Shown here piece by piece: positions 25,760-35,641 of a stretch of 64,000 nucleotides of DNA (position 1 is its first letter; every line of letters begins with the position of its first letter). Both the position numbers and the translations under genes were made by a program. Under the pieces are notes generated by a model that worked only from the letters and a program-made list of their open reading frames with translations, did not search any database and was not told the origin of the DNA. This DNA comes from an uncultured Hyphomicrobiaceae bacterium (lineage in GTDB: Bacteria; Pseudomonadota; Alphaproteobacteria; Rhizobiales; CAMYJA01): assembly GCA_947258705.1 (NCBI GenBank), contig CAMYJA010000005.1, positions 23,915-87,914 of the forward strand, read 5' to 3'.

Positions 25760-28666
25760 ATGAGCAAGCTTGAAACAATAGAAATTCAGGGCGCGCGCGA
25801 ACACAATCTCAAAAACGTGAATATCAGCTTGCCCCGGGATAAGCTGATCGTTTTCACGGGATTGTCGGGTTCGGGCAAATCCTCCCTTGCCTTCGACACG
25901 ATCTACGCCGAAGGCCAGCGTCGGTATGTCGAGAGCCTGAGCGCCTATGCCCGGCAGTTTCTCGAAATGATGCAAAAGCCCGATGTCGACCAGATCGACG
26001 GTCTGTCACCGGCAATTTCGATCGAACAGAAGACCACCTCGCGAAATCCGCGCTCCACGGTCGGCACCGTGACCGAAATATACGACTATATGCGTCTTCT
26101 GTTTGCGCGCGTCGGCACGCCCTATTCGCCCGCCACCGGGCTTCCCATCGAAAGTCAGACCGTCACCCAGATGGTCGACCGTATCATGACACTGGAAAAG
26201 GGTGCGCGCCTTTATCTTCTCGCCCCCATCATCCGCGGCCGAAAAGGCGAATACCGCAAGGAGTTCGCCGAATTGCAGAAACGCGGGTTTCAACGCGTGA
26301 AAGTTGACGGTGAATATTACGAATTCCCCGATACTCCCAAGCTCGACAAGAAATACAAACACGACATCGATGTTGTGGTCGACCGCATTGTCGTCAGCAA
26401 GGACATGGGCAACCGCCTCGCCGACAGCCTGGAGACGGCGCTGGAGCTGGCCGACGGGCTGGCCGTCGCCGAATTTGCGGACAAAAAAACGAATGGCGAT
26501 CCGGAGCGCATCATATTTTCCCAGCGCTTCGCCTGCCCCGTATCCGGCTTCACCATCGACGAAATCGAGCCCCGCCTGTTCTCGTTCAACAATCCCTTCG
26601 GCGCCTGCCCGAAATGCGACGGCCTGGGAACGGAACTCAAATTCGAGGCCGATCTCATCGTTCCCGACGAAGATCGTTCCCTTGACGGCGGGGCAATTCT
26701 GCCCTGGGCCAAAACCGGCGCAAGCTCGCCTTATTACGCCCAGACCCTCAAGGCCATAGCCCGGCATTACAAACAGTCCATACGCACGCCCTGGAGAGAT
26801 CTGCCCGCAAAAGTCAGAAAGGCCATTCTCCATGGCTCGGGCGGGCAGGAAATAAAATTCGTCTATGATGACGGCACCCGCCGTTTCCAGACAAAAAAGC
26901 CATTCGAAGGGGTCATCAACAATATCGAGCGCAGATGGCGCGAAACCGAGTCCTCCTGGGTCCGCGACGAACTCGCGCGATTCCAGTCCAAGCAGCCTTG
27001 CGGAACTTGTCAGGGAAACAGGCTGAAACCCCAGGCCCTTTCCGTAAAAATTGCCGGCCTGCATATTTCCGAAGTCACGAGCATGTCAATTCGCGAAGCG
27101 GGAATATGGTTTGACGGATTGTCCAAAAAACTCACAAGAAAGCAAAAATCCATCGCCAACCGGATACTCAAGGAAATCCGGGAACGGATCAAATTCCTCA
27201 ACGACGTCGGCCTAGAATATCTCACGCTTTCCAGGGGGTCGGGATCCCTGTCCGGTGGCGAAAGCCAGCGCATCCGTCTGGCCTCGCAAATCGGTTCGGG
27301 CCTCACCGGCGTGCTCTATGTTCTCGATGAACCATCAATCGGGCTGCATCAGCGCGACAATGCCCGCCTGCTCGAAACCCTGAAACACCTGCGCGATATC
27401 GGCAACACGGTGATCGTTGTCGAGCATGACGAAGATGCCATTCTGACGGCCGACCACGTTGTCGACATCGGACCGGGTGCCGGCATCCATGGCGGCGCAA
27501 TAGTCGGCCAGGGCACGCCCGGCGAGGTCAAATCAAATCCCGAAAGTCTCACCGGTCAATATCTGACGGGCGCCATGCAGATCCCCGTTCCGGCAAAAAG
27601 GCGGCCTGCGAAAAAAAACCGCAAGCTCAGCATCACGGGGGCCCGCGAAAACAACCTTAAAAACGTGAATGCCGATATTCCACTCGGGCTTTTCACATGT
27701 GTCACGGGCGTTTCCGGTGGTGGAAAATCCACACTGCTGATCGACACGATCTATAAGGCAGTCGCGCGCCGTCTCAATAAAAGCGCAACCCACCCCGGTG
27801 CCCATGAAACGATCGCCGGGCTCGAGCATCTCGATAAGATCATCGACATCGACCAGTCCCCCATCGGACGCACCCCGCGCTCCAATCCTGCGACCTATAC
27901 GGGTGCCTTCACCCCCATCCGCGAATGGTTCACCAACTTGCCCGAGGCGAGGGCGCGCGGTTACAAACCGGGGCGCTTTTCCTTCAATGTAAAAGGCGGG
28001 CGCTGCGAAGCCTGCCAGGGCGACGGCGTCCTGAAGATCGAAATGCATTTCCTCCCGGATGTCTACGTCCAGTGCGACCAATGCAAAGGCAGGCGGTACA
28101 ACCGCGAAACCCTGGAAATCAAGTTCAAGGGCAAATCAATTTCCGACATTCTCGAAATGACCGTTGAGGAAGGCGCTGACTTTTTCAAGGCCGTGCCGGC
28201 AATCCGCGACAAGCTCGAAACCCTGAAACGTGTCGGCCTGGGCTATATTCATGTCGGTCAACAGGCCAACACCCTTTCGGGAGGCGAAGCGCAAAGGGTC
28301 AAGCTCGCCAAGGAGCTGTCGAAACGCGCGACCGGCCGGACGCTCTATATTCTCGATGAACCGACCACCGGCCTGCATTTCCACGACGTCGCAAAGCTTC
28401 TCGACGTCCTGCAAAAACTTGTCGATACCGGCAACACGGTGGTCGTGATCGAGCATAATCTGGAAGTCATCAAAACGGCAGACTGGATTATCGATCTCGG
28501 CCCCGAAGGCGGCGACGGCGGCGGACGCATTATAGCCAAAGGCACCCCGGAGCATGTGGCAAGATCGAAAAAAAGCTACACCGGCAAATACCTCAAACCC
28601 CTTCTGGCCCGGCAAGCGGTCGCAAAACCGAAGCGGCGGGCGCCAAGACGCCAGGCCGCGGAGTGA
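25760..28666 (+). CDS. uvrA: excinuclease ABC subunit A
   Basis: UvrA recognises bulky DNA damage with UvrB. The protein has two ABC ATPase halves with Walker A motifs ([15 protein letters not shown] and [15 protein letters not shown]), signature motifs ([12 protein letters not shown] and [12 protein letters not shown]), and zinc-finger cysteines ([30 protein letters not shown]). The track starts at a GTG at 25706; ATG 25760 gives the conserved [20 protein letters not shown] start and a 968-residue protein of normal length. It is followed six bases later by dinB. Confidence 0.97.
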   Translation: MSKLETIEIQGAREHNLKNVNISLPRDKLIVFTGLSGSGKSSLAFDTIYAEGQRRYVESLSAYARQFLEMMQKPDVDQIDGLSPAISIEQKTTSRNPRSTVGTVTEIYDYMRLLFARVGTPYSPATGLPIESQTVTQMVDRIMTLEKGARLYLLAPIIRGRKGEYRKEFAELQKRGFQRVKVDGEYYEFPDTPKLDKKYKHDIDVVVDRIVVSKDMGNRLADSLETALELADGLAVAEFADKKTNGDPERIIFSQRFACPVSGFTIDEIEPRLFSFNNPFGACPKCDGLGTELKFEADLIVPDEDRSLDGGAILPWAKTGASSPYYAQTLKAIARHYKQSIRTPWRDLPAKVRKAILHGSGGQEIKFVYDDGTRRFQTKKPFEGVINNIERRWRETESSWVRDELARFQSKQPCGTCQGNRLKPQALSVKIAGLHISEVTSMSIREAGIWFDGLSKKLTRKQKSIANRILKEIRERIKFLNDVGLEYLTLSRGSGSLSGGESQRIRLASQIGSGLTGVLYVLDEPSIGLHQRDNARLLETLKHLRDIGNTVIVVEHDEDAILTADHVVDIGPGAGIHGGAIVGQGTPGEVKSNPESLTGQYLTGAMQIPVPAKRRPAKKNRKLSITGARENNLKNVNADIPLGLFTCVTGVSGGGKSTLLIDTIYKAVARRLNKSATHPGAHETIAGLEHLDKIIDIDQSPIGRTPRSNPATYTGAFTPIREWFTNLPEARARGYKPGRFSFNVKGGRCEACQGDGVLKIEMHFLPDVYVQCDQCKGRRYNRETLEIKFKGKSISDILEMTVEEGADFFKAVPAIRDKLETLKRVGLGYIHVGQQANTLSGGEAQRVKLAKELSKRATGRTLYILDEPTTGLHFHDVAKLLDVLQKLVDTGNTVVVIEHNLEVIKTADWIIDLGPEGGDGGGRIIAKGTPEHVARSKKSYTGKYLKPLLARQAVAKPKRRAPRRQAAE

Positions 28667-28672
28667 ACCTCC

Positions 28673-29875
28673 ATGCCCCGATCCCCGACCACTGCAAGGA
28701 CGGGTAGAGATGCGCCGGTTCTCTGCCGCGACTGCCTTGGCTTGTTCTGGGGCACCGAACATTTCTACACAAACTGCAAATCACGCAGACTCCTGACCCA
28801 CCCCGAGCTCGAAACCCTGACCATCGCCCATATCGATTGCGACGCCTTTTATGCCAGCATCGAAAAGCGCGACAATCCGGAAATACGCGACAAGCCCCTC
28901 ATCGTCGGTCATTCAGGCGGTCGCGGCGTCGTCACCACCGCCTGTTACATCGCCCGTCAATACGGCATCCGCTCCGCCATGCCCATGTTCAAGGCCCTGG
29001 ACGCCTGCCCCCATGCCGTCGTCATCACGCCCAATATGGAAAAATACCGCATCGCCAGTCAGGAAATCCGCGCCATATTCTCCCGTGCCACCGATATCAT
29101 CGAGCCCGTCTCTCTCGACGAGGCCTATCTCGATTTGAGCCCGGACATTCGCAACGACCTCCGCCCCGTGCCCGTCCTGCTTGCGGAAATAGCGAAAACC
29201 ATCGAGATCGAGATCGGCATTACTGTTTCCATCGGTTTGGCGGACAACAAATTTCTCGCAAAGCTCGCCTCCGATCTCGAGAAGCCGCGCGGCTTCTCCG
29301 TCATCGGCAGAGAAGAGGCCATCGATTTTCTCAAACCGCTCTCAGTGCGAAAAATAAACGGCGTCGGCAAAGTGACGGCGGAAAAGATGGAACACAGGGG
29401 TTTGAAGACCATTGGCGACCTCCAGGCGCTCTCCGAGCATCAACTGGCCACCCAATATGGCAAATTCGGCCATCGCCTTGCGTCCTATGTCCGGGGCCAT
29501 GATCCGCGCAAGGTGACGCCGACCCGCCCGGCCAAAAGTCTCTCCGCCGAAACCACGTTCGCGACCGATATATCGTCGGCGGAAGATCTGAAAAAAACCG
29601 CATTGCCATTGTGCGAGCGAGTGGCGAAGCGCCTCGAACATGCCGAACTCGCTGGCTCCTGCATCGTCCTCAAATTGAAGACCTCTGACTTCCAGACCCT
29701 GACGCGCAACCATAAACTGGCCAATGCCACCCAGCGCGCGGCAACCATTTACGGCATTATCGAGAAACTGATCGACCGCGAAGCCGATGGCCGCAGCTTC
29801 CGTCTCATCGGCGCAGGCGTCAGCGATATCGTACCGGGCGTTGAGGCCGATCCGCCGGATCTCTTTGAAAGCTGA
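28673..29875 (+). CDS. dinB: DNA polymerase IV (Y family)
   Basis: DinB performs error-prone lesion bypass. The catalytic core is complete: IAHIDCDAFYASIEKRDNP (with D and the steric-gate aromatic), YIARQYGIRSAMPMFKA, EPVSLDEAYLDLS, and GLADNKFLAKLASDLEKPRG. Before the core is a 45-residue extension with CRDC and a lone Cys in YTNCKSRR, the position where many alphaproteobacterial DinB proteins carry a four-Cys zinc ribbon, which here appears degenerate. It starts six bases after uvrA, so the two probably share a transcript. Confidence 0.95.
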   Translation: MPRSPTTARTGRDAPVLCRDCLGLFWGTEHFYTNCKSRRLLTHPELETLTIAHIDCDAFYASIEKRDNPEIRDKPLIVGHSGGRGVVTTACYIARQYGIRSAMPMFKALDACPHAVVITPNMEKYRIASQEIRAIFSRATDIIEPVSLDEAYLDLSPDIRNDLRPVPVLLAEIAKTIEIEIGITVSIGLADNKFLAKLASDLEKPRGFSVIGREEAIDFLKPLSVRKINGVGKVTAEKMEHRGLKTIGDLQALSEHQLATQYGKFGHRLASYVRGHDPRKVTPTRPAKSLSAETTFATDISSAEDLKKTALPLCERVAKRLEHAELAGSCIVLKLKTSDFQTLTRNHKLANATQRAATIYGIIEKLIDREADGRSFRLIGAGVSDIVPGVEADPPDLFES

Positions 29876-29932
29876 GCCATCGGCTCATTGAATCAGGCCG
29901 AGCTCAGGCACGGTCCGGATTTCCAATGTGGT

Positions 29933-30262
29933 TCAGCGATCGCCGCTGTCGCCACCGGTATATTGAGAGCAAAACTCCTGGATGCGGGGGTCATGCCCGA
30001 TAAAGCGGCAGATTTCCTCTTTTCGGTTGGGATTGTGCCGCACCGTATTGGCGGAAACTTTGACGCCGTAACCGCGCGCCACCCGGGCGATATAAGCGTC
30101 CTCGCAATAGGGTGTCAGGATCTGGCCCTGTCCCCTGATCACCTGGTATGGCCCATTGCATCTGATGGCCGCCTGGGCGTCATTGCCGAATGTACCGCCG
30201 GAGAAAGAATGGATAATGCTGAGAAAAGAGGTCAGAACGAGTGCTTTAATGAACGAACGCAT
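29933..30262 (-). CDS. small secreted cysteine-containing protein, unknown function
   Basis: The 109-residue protein has a signal peptide (FIKALVLTSFLSIIHSFSGG ... AQA) and a mature part of about 80 residues with four cysteines in IRCNGPYQ, TPYCEDAY, EEICRFIGHD and EFCSQY, which could form two disulfides in the periplasm. I recall similar small proteins in Hyphomicrobiales but no named function. It converges on dinB and has a separate promoter region of about 100 bases upstream. Confidence 0.65.
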   Translation of the reverse strand: MRSFIKALVLTSFLSIIHSFSGGTFGNDAQAAIRCNGPYQVIRGQGQILTPYCEDAYIARVARGYGVKVSANTVRHNPNRKEEICRFIGHDPRIQEFCSQYTGGDSGDR

Positions 30263-30364
30263 GGCATGAACTCCTTCATTTTCTGATGATAATTACCATT
30301 CATTATCCGTAGTTTAAGGCAAAATGCCAGTCACATATAAGACATTTGAACAAAGAGGCGCCGC

Positions 30365-30919
30365 TCAGAACAACGGTTCCTCGTATTTCAGCGCGCCGTC
30401 GATCATCAATCCCTTGATTGCGGCCTCGCCGGCCCCGCTAATGGCGGCAAGCACGGAAAAATTGTTCTTCCCGACCATGCGCTCGAGACGCTTGCCCTCG
30501 CCTTCAGGGACATAATAGCGCTCGAGCCCGTACCTCACCGACAGCTTCTTGCCGGCATAGGTGACTCTGCCGCGTATGACCAACTCATCCGCCTTTAAGG
30601 TTCCGGGCCGGTTCTTTCCGACTGAGATCACTTCGGGATGCGCGCGGCCCTTGGCGCGAAGCGTCACATAGACCTCGTCGTTCCGCTCAAAACGTGCCCC
30701 CTCCGCCCATAACGTTTGATCAATGGACGAGATTTTGTAGCGCAGCCGCACATAATCGCCCCTGAACAGGCTGCGCGGATCGACGGGCACCGTCTCGAGC
30801 ACGATTTCGCGTCCCGAGGACAAAAGAGCCACGCGGTCACCGACCATCCAGACCAGCGCCGCCGTCTGCGTCACAGCGAGGATGAGCAGCGCATACCAGT
30901 ATTTCCTGAAAGGGCACAT
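30365..30919 (-). CDS. GDYXXLXY-motif membrane protein
   Basis: The 184-residue protein has one N-terminal membrane helix (WYALLILAVTQTAALVWMV) and the defining motif GDYVRLRY at about residue 54, followed by beta-rich sequence and the ending FSVLAAISGAGEAAIKGLMIDG. The family is usually found beside DUF2157 proteins, as here: its start overlaps the stop of the DUF2157 gene. The domain is probably periplasmic, and no function is known. Confidence 0.8.
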   Translation of the reverse strand: MCPFRKYWYALLILAVTQTAALVWMVGDRVALLSSGREIVLETVPVDPRSLFRGDYVRLRYKISSIDQTLWAEGARFERNDEVYVTLRAKGRAHPEVISVGKNRPGTLKADELVIRGRVTYAGKKLSVRYGLERYYVPEGEGKRLERMVGKNNFSVLAAISGAGEAAIKGLMIDGALKYEEPLF

Positions 30920-32073
30920 CAGATGTCTCCTCCCGCCTCACCGGCTTGCGTTTGACGCAGCTTCCAGGCGAAATATGCAAGCCCTGAAACGATCAAACCC
31001 GCAATAAGAAAGAACAACGACGTGTCGAGCAGTGTTCCCAGCGTCTTGAAATAGAGCGTGAGCAATTCGATCGAAAATCCTCCATAGCCCAGCCACAGCA
31101 CCGCATTGTCGCCCCGGCGCCAGCCATAAAAAATCGCAGCCAGGATCGCGCCAAGAGTCAACGTAGCCAACAGAACGAGCTTGCCAAGGGATGTTTCATC
31201 CTCAAGCTGCCAGCCCAGAACACCGATAAAGGCTATGATCATGCCATAGCAGAAAAAGGCGTGAGCAAATCCCGTTGCGCGGTCGATCCAAGCCTCTGCC
31301 AGATAGGCCGTGGCCATGACCGCAAGCCCCACTGCGGTGATGATTTCAAACGCGTTATCAATGCGCAAATTGATAATTTGTACAAACAGCCAGACAATAA
31401 TCGCGGCCATCAGCAAATGCAGTGCCGGCCGCCAGTCAAGCCGCTGCGCCAGCAGTACCAGACCGACCCAAACCGGCAGAAAAACCAGATGCCACTCCTG
31501 CGTCAATGCCGATTCCCAGCCACTCCAAAGCGTAAACAATATGATCGCCAGCGCCAGTGCCGATTTCGAGCCGAGCAGAAGCGCCGCGAGCGCCGCACCG
31601 GCCGCCCAAATAAGCACCGCATCGGGCGGATTGCCCTCCATGTGGTACATCTGGGCAATGAGCATGATACTGGCGCCAAATATGCCGAGCCCGAGCAGGA
31701 CGGCGGCATCGGAAAAAAAAGTCATTTTGCGCTCGTTCAATTGCCACGCCAGGCCATAGCTGCCCCAAAGCGCGAGGAACAGGAGCATAAGCCGAGCAAG
31801 TTTCGACATATCCTGCCAATTGGCCGCGACGAAACTTATGGCGGCAAAAGAAAGAAGGACGGCCGCCAGTATCGCCAGGATCGGCGCCAGTCCAAGCCCC
31901 AGCCCGCTCTCATCGACTTCATCGAGGATCGCCCGCGCATGATCCCGCTCAACCCAGCCCCGCTCGTGCCAACGGTCGAGATCGCGCGCAAGCCTTTTTC
32001 TATATCCGAACATTCCTAACTCCGCTCGCTCGCCGGCCCCATTTGTGACAATACCGGAAATTTCGTTCATCAT
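30919..32073 (-). CDS. DUF2157 family multi-pass membrane protein
   Basis: The N-terminal 60 residues are soluble (RKRLARDLDRWHERGWVERDHARAILDE) and match the DUF2157 start. About ten or eleven hydrophobic helices follow across the 384 residues. It is coupled to the GDYXXLXY gene downstream. The pair is common in Proteobacteria but uncharacterised. Confidence 0.8.
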   Translation of the reverse strand: MMNEISGIVTNGAGERAELGMFGYRKRLARDLDRWHERGWVERDHARAILDEVDESGLGLGLAPILAILAAVLLSFAAISFVAANWQDMSKLARLMLLFLALWGSYGLAWQLNERKMTFFSDAAVLLGLGIFGASIMLIAQMYHMEGNPPDAVLIWAAGAALAALLLGSKSALALAIILFTLWSGWESALTQEWHLVFLPVWVGLVLLAQRLDWRPALHLLMAAIIVWLFVQIINLRIDNAFEIITAVGLAVMATAYLAEAWIDRATGFAHAFFCYGMIIAFIGVLGWQLEDETSLGKLVLLATLTLGAILAAIFYGWRRGDNAVLWLGYGGFSIELLTLYFKTLGTLLDTSLFFLIAGLIVSGLAYFAWKLRQTQAGEAGGDI

Positions 32074-32100
32074 CGGGCCGTCACGAAAGACCCGTCAAAA

Positions 32101-32220
32101 ATGAATATGTCAGATTTTTCTGCTAAACAATCAGATAACCCAAATCAGTCGAAACGCAGCATAAATCATTACAACCCCGTTCCCGGGCAAATGCAATTGC
32201 ATCGCCCGCACGAAGCATAA
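32101..32220 (+). CDS. candidate 39-residue small ORF upstream of lipB
   Basis: An ATG at 32101 opens a frame of 39 codons ([20 protein letters not shown]...) ending in TAA eight bases before the lipB ATG. It is too short for the ORF track. No strong ribosome-binding site precedes it (GAAAGA at some distance). The close fit of its stop to lipB suggests a possible leader peptide, but it could be chance. Confidence 0.25.
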   Translation: MNMSDFSAKQSDNPNQSKRSINHYNPVPGQMQLHRPHEA

Positions 32221-32227
32221 ATCAGCC

Positions 32228-32902
32228 ATGAGCAGCAATCCCGACACACCTATCGAATGGCGGATCAGCAAAGGTCTCATTGATTATGATGAGGCTGTGA
32301 CGGCGATGGAAACCCGCGTTGCGGACATCGCCGCCGGTCAGGCGCCCGAGCTGATCTGGTTGCTGGAACATCCCCCCCTCTATACCGCCGGCACCAGCGC
32401 AAAATCCGGCGACCTCCTCAGCCCGGACCGTTTTCCGGTCCACAAGACCGGGCGCGGTGGTCAATATACCTATCATGGCCCGGGGCAGCGCGTGGTCTAT
32501 GTCATGCTCGATCTGAAACGCTTCAACGGCGATGTGCGTGCGTTCGTCTGCGCGCTGGAGGACTGGGTCATGGACACGCTTGCCCAATTCAACATTGACG
32601 GCGGGCGGCGTGACGGGCGCATCGGCATCTGGGTTGCCCGGCCGGACAAGGGCACGGGGCACGATGACAAGATCGCAGCCCTCGGCATCCGCGTGCGCAA
32701 ATGGATCAGCTATCATGGGCTGGCGATCAATCTTAACCCGAACCTCGAACATTTCTCGGGCATCACCCCATGCGGCATATCCGGCCATGGTGTCACCAGC
32801 CTTGAGGATCTCGGCCATCCCGTCTCGATGAGCGATCTCGATTTGGCCCTCAAGTCGGTCTTCGAAAGGCGCTTTGCTGCAACGGCAAGTCTTCGCACAT
32901 GA
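32228..32902 (+). CDS. lipB: lipoyl(octanoyl) transferase
   Basis: LipB moves the octanoyl group from acyl carrier protein to lipoate-dependent enzymes. Family motifs are clear: [30 protein letters not shown], the lysine in [16 protein letters not shown], and the catalytic cysteine in [17 protein letters not shown]. The 224-residue length is normal. It stands alone on the plus strand, divergent from DUF2157. LipA is not in the window. Confidence 0.95.
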   Translation: MSSNPDTPIEWRISKGLIDYDEAVTAMETRVADIAAGQAPELIWLLEHPPLYTAGTSAKSGDLLSPDRFPVHKTGRGGQYTYHGPGQRVVYVMLDLKRFNGDVRAFVCALEDWVMDTLAQFNIDGGRRDGRIGIWVARPDKGTGHDDKIAALGIRVRKWISYHGLAINLNPNLEHFSGITPCGISGHGVTSLEDLGHPVSMSDLDLALKSVFERRFAATASLRT

Positions 32903-32964
32903 CTTTTAGCGTCGGATCGACCAGGGCATACTGAATGCCTGCAGTTGAAAAAAACTTCATTTTT

Positions 32965-33011
32965 GGCCCATAGAACAGCCGGAATTAACCTTATCTTCCG
33001 GCTATTGGGCT
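32965..33011. repeat. two-step stem-loop upstream of the outer-membrane protein gene
   Basis: AGCCGGAA and TTCCGGCT form a perfect 8-bp stem, flanked by GGCCCA and TGGGCT that can pair outside it. It lies between lipB and the Omp gene, about 60 bases before the latter. No T run follows on the plus strand, so a leader-RNA structure is as likely as a lipB terminator. Confidence 0.45.
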
Positions 33012-33066
33012 ATGTCTATTGCCCTATTGGTAACGAGTTCAATGTATCGAGTTTAGTAAATCAGAT

Positions 33067-33735
33067 ATGTCTCCCTTCCTCCGCAAGCCACTCCGCTTAG
33101 CCTCAAAAACAATAATGTTGGCGTCATCGACCTGTCTGATAACCGGTCCTGCCTATGCTGCCGACAACATACTGCTTCCATCCTGGACCGGACCATATTT
33201 CGGTCTCCACGGAAGCCTGAACCAGCGCCAGGTCGATATTCGGAATATCCCTGACGAGGATGATACGGGAGCGATGTATGGCGGTCACATCGGCTATAAT
33301 ATCGGCTTGGGACCGGTTGTTCTGGGAATTGAAAGTGAAGCGAATTATAGCGGCTCATCGATCGCGATCACAACCGCCAATGGAACCACCGCTACGTTGG
33401 ACGCGGACTGGACGGGATCCCTGCGAGGCCGCATTGGCCTGCCGATTGGCCCCGCGCTGATATACGCAACAGCCGGCTGGGCGTGGAGCAATAACACATT
33501 GGTGGCCAAATCGGTTCTAGGCACCTCAAAAACCACTGAAACGACAGAAGACGGAATAGTTTACGGATTGGGGGCGGAAACATTTTTGCTGCCGAATATT
33601 TCCGTCCGCGCCGAATTTCTGAGCATTGATTATGGCACCGAAATATTTTCATTCACAAATACCAATGCCGGAACCGAAACAGGCGAGGCGGCGGACCGCA
33701 TGTTCCGCCTGGGCATATCCGTTCACCTGAATTAA
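33067..33735 (+). CDS. outer-membrane beta-barrel protein, Omp25/porin-family-like
   Basis: The 222-residue protein has a signal peptide ending in ITGPAYAAD, then the sequence SWTGPYFGLHGS that opens many small Hyphomicrobiales barrels. Alternating hydrophobic strands follow (MYGGHIGYNIGLGPVVLGIESEANYSG, WTGSLRGRIGLPIGPALIYATAGWAW, NISVRAEFLSIDYG). It ends RLGISVHLN, lacking the usual terminal Phe. It probably forms an eight-stranded barrel of structural or adhesive role, but this is inference. Confidence 0.8.
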   Translation: MSPFLRKPLRLASKTIMLASSTCLITGPAYAADNILLPSWTGPYFGLHGSLNQRQVDIRNIPDEDDTGAMYGGHIGYNIGLGPVVLGIESEANYSGSSIAITTANGTTATLDADWTGSLRGRIGLPIGPALIYATAGWAWSNNTLVAKSVLGTSKTTETTEDGIVYGLGAETFLLPNISVRAEFLSIDYGTEIFSFTNTNAGTETGEAADRMFRLGISVHLN

Positions 33736-33764
33736 AACCGTCCCGGTCATACCGGTCGGGGTTT
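33735..33764. terminator. shared terminator between the Omp and DUF3147 genes
   Basis: AAACC ... GGTTT and an inner CCGG-tcata-CCGG form a bulged hairpin exactly between two convergent stops. TTTTAATT follows on the minus strand; on the plus strand the T tract is short. It may act in both directions. Confidence 0.5.
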
Positions 33765-34114
33765 CAAAAACTTATCCCGAACCTGCCCAAAACATACGCC
33801 ATCCCGAGATAAAGCACCGATGTCAGCATGCAGGCGAGAAGAAGCGCCAGCCAGAAGCCGACATCCTGCCGCAACAGCCATGGCAGCACGAGAAACATCG
33901 GCAATGTGGGAATGACAAACCAGAAGGTCGAGGTGGAAAGGGACGAAATCCGTTCAATGTCGGCCGTGTCCCGCCAGAGCCAGATCATGGACAATATGGA
34001 AATCAGGGGAAGCGACACAATCAACGCGCCCAGGAGCGGACTGCGCCGCGCCACCTCCGAGGCAATGGCGATGATAATCCCCGACAGGATCACCTTGATG
34101 CTGTAATAAAGCAT
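33764..34114 (-). CDS. DUF3147 family membrane protein
   Basis: The 116-residue protein has four hydrophobic helices and the recognisable stretch SEVARRSPLLGALIVSLPLISILSMIWLW, which fits DUF3147. No function is known. It is a single gene, convergent with the Omp gene and about 90 bases downstream of the acylphosphatase gene. Confidence 0.75.
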   Translation of the reverse strand: MLYYSIKVILSGIIIAIASEVARRSPLLGALIVSLPLISILSMIWLWRDTADIERISSLSTSTFWFVIPTLPMFLVLPWLLRQDVGFWLALLLACMLTSVLYLGMAYVLGRFGISF

Positions 34115-34207
34115 GTTTCGAATTCTTTCTGTGTGAACGCGTGAAGCGGAAGACTAGCAGAACGGCCGCAGAAGCATAACAGGCGGAGTAATGCAAGAAT
34201 ATACGCT

Positions 34208-34504
34208 TCAAAGCGTCGGATGGATTTCAAATCCAGTCTGCGGCTGCACTTCTTCATCATGCAATTCGAGGTCGTCGACATGCGCAAAGGACGGGCCTTG
34301 CCGGCACCGGAAGATCATTTCATCGACGTCCGACACGGCCCCCGACAATAATATCTCGACGCTGCCGTCCCGGCGGTTCCGTACCCAGCCGTTGAGCCCA
34401 AGTCCGAGTGCGCTTTCCTGCGTCCAGCTGCGGTACCAGACCCCTTGCACGCGCCCTCGAACAACCAGCCGGACGCTTTTCAAGTCATGGGTTTCGTCTG
34501 ACAT
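34208..34504 (-). CDS. acyP: acylphosphatase
   Basis: Acylphosphatase hydrolyses carboxyl-phosphate bonds. The 98-residue protein carries the phosphate-binding loop in [16 protein letters not shown] (catalytic Arg) and the [19 protein letters not shown] motif with the catalytic Asn. Length and fold are standard. It precedes DUF3147 on the same strand. Confidence 0.93.
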   Translation of the reverse strand: MSDETHDLKSVRLVVRGRVQGVWYRSWTQESALGLGLNGWVRNRRDGSVEILLSGAVSDVDEMIFRCRQGPSFAHVDDLELHDEEVQPQTGFEIHPTL

Positions 34505-34546
34505 GGGAAAAACCTCGCAACATCGGCAACAGGTGCATGCCCGGCC

Positions 34547-35500
34547 CTATGGTTTGGTGGAAGCGTTCCACCGGTAACCGGCGCCTGCGATGATCTGGTG
34601 CGCACCCAGCGTCGTGCCGATCCGGCCGTATTTCGGTTGCCCGCCGCTGCGCCAGCGGTCGAACTGCCGCCACAAATCCCCCACCATATTCCAGTTCTTC
34701 CATGACTCGTCGCCCGACAGCGCCCCCTTTATCCAGGCGTAGCTGAACTTGTACTCCAGAAAATAGGACATCCGCCCGACCCGAAATTCAAGTCCGAACA
34801 ACATCTGTGCGGCCGGTCCTGCATATTGGTACTCGCTTGTTCTCTGTGCCCTGCCCTCGCCTTTGAAACGCACTTCCGTATGCGGGATGGCGAAGCCGGC
34901 GCCGAGCCCGGCATAAGGGACAATCCATTGCACCGGACTGCCGAACCGCATCATCCCCGTGGCCAAAAGGACGTTATGGCCATGGGTGAATTCGAGCCGT
35001 GTGAAAATATCCGTCAACAGGATCCTTTTGGGTGCCGGCTTTCCTTTAAGCATCCCCGATGCTTCGACTTCCTCGACCACGGGATATCTCAGCTTGCGGC
35101 CATGCGCCCCCTTGCCAAGCCTGGCGACCGCCTTGTTGTGCAGGAAATCGATCATGAAACCGAAACGGTTGCCCCACCGCACCGCCCGAACGCCGCCGTC
35201 GATCGGAAAATAGAGAGCGTCGCCATCCCATCCTACTCCCTTCAGATCCAGATCGGTGCCATCGGGTCGCGTCAAACGGACTTTCGACCGGTAATAGATG
35301 GGATTGCCGATATATCCGGCGACCAGAAGCTCTCCGGCACCATCCGTATCGAGGGCTTGCAGGCGTGCGCGGCCCTCTTTTCCGTCCTCTGCCGGAGGCA
35401 CGGCCATGTCATCCGGTCCCGAAACCATTGCAGGGCAAATGAAAACAATAAACATGATGACGGCAAGAAGCGCGGAAGCATGCTCCCATACGCCTGGCAT
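34547..35500 (-). CDS. putative outer-membrane protein resembling lipid A oxidase (LpxQ-like)
   Basis: After one N-terminal hydrophobic segment (HASALLAVIMFIVFICPAMVSG) the protein has repeated aromatic-rich strands typical of a barrel, for example VAGYIGNPIYY, GFMIDFLHNKAVAR, IFTRLEFTHGHNVLLATG, YAGLGAGFAIPHTEV, YQYAGPAAQMLFGLEFRVGRMSYFLEYKF. This pattern resembles proteins annotated as lipid A oxidase, which convert the proximal glucosamine of lipid A to aminogluconate in rhizobia. The similarity is recalled, not tested. The ORF begins at 35641, but the first 47 residues look non-coding, so I prefer ATG 35500, which gives 317 residues. Confidence 0.5.
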   Translation of the reverse strand: MPGVWEHASALLAVIMFIVFICPAMVSGPDDMAVPPAEDGKEGRARLQALDTDGAGELLVAGYIGNPIYYRSKVRLTRPDGTDLDLKGVGWDGDALYFPIDGGVRAVRWGNRFGFMIDFLHNKAVARLGKGAHGRKLRYPVVEEVEASGMLKGKPAPKRILLTDIFTRLEFTHGHNVLLATGMMRFGSPVQWIVPYAGLGAGFAIPHTEVRFKGEGRAQRTSEYQYAGPAAQMLFGLEFRVGRMSYFLEYKFSYAWIKGALSGDESWKNWNMVGDLWRQFDRWRSGGQPKYGRIGTTLGAHQIIAGAGYRWNASTKP

Positions 35501-35641
35501 GGGACGCCAAACCCCTCCGGTCAAATCCGGGGGGAAAATTTCCGTACCGATGCCACGGCTGAGCCCCTGCTCCCGCCCCTTGGTTGCGCCAGAAGAAAAA
35601 TTTCGTTTCGGCAATTTTCCGCACCCCCGGTTTAATTGCAC

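Noticed and set aside
26006-27064. 352-residue ORF antisense to uvrA
   Set aside because: It lies wholly opposite a highly conserved gene and its sequence has no domain; it is a codon-usage shadow.
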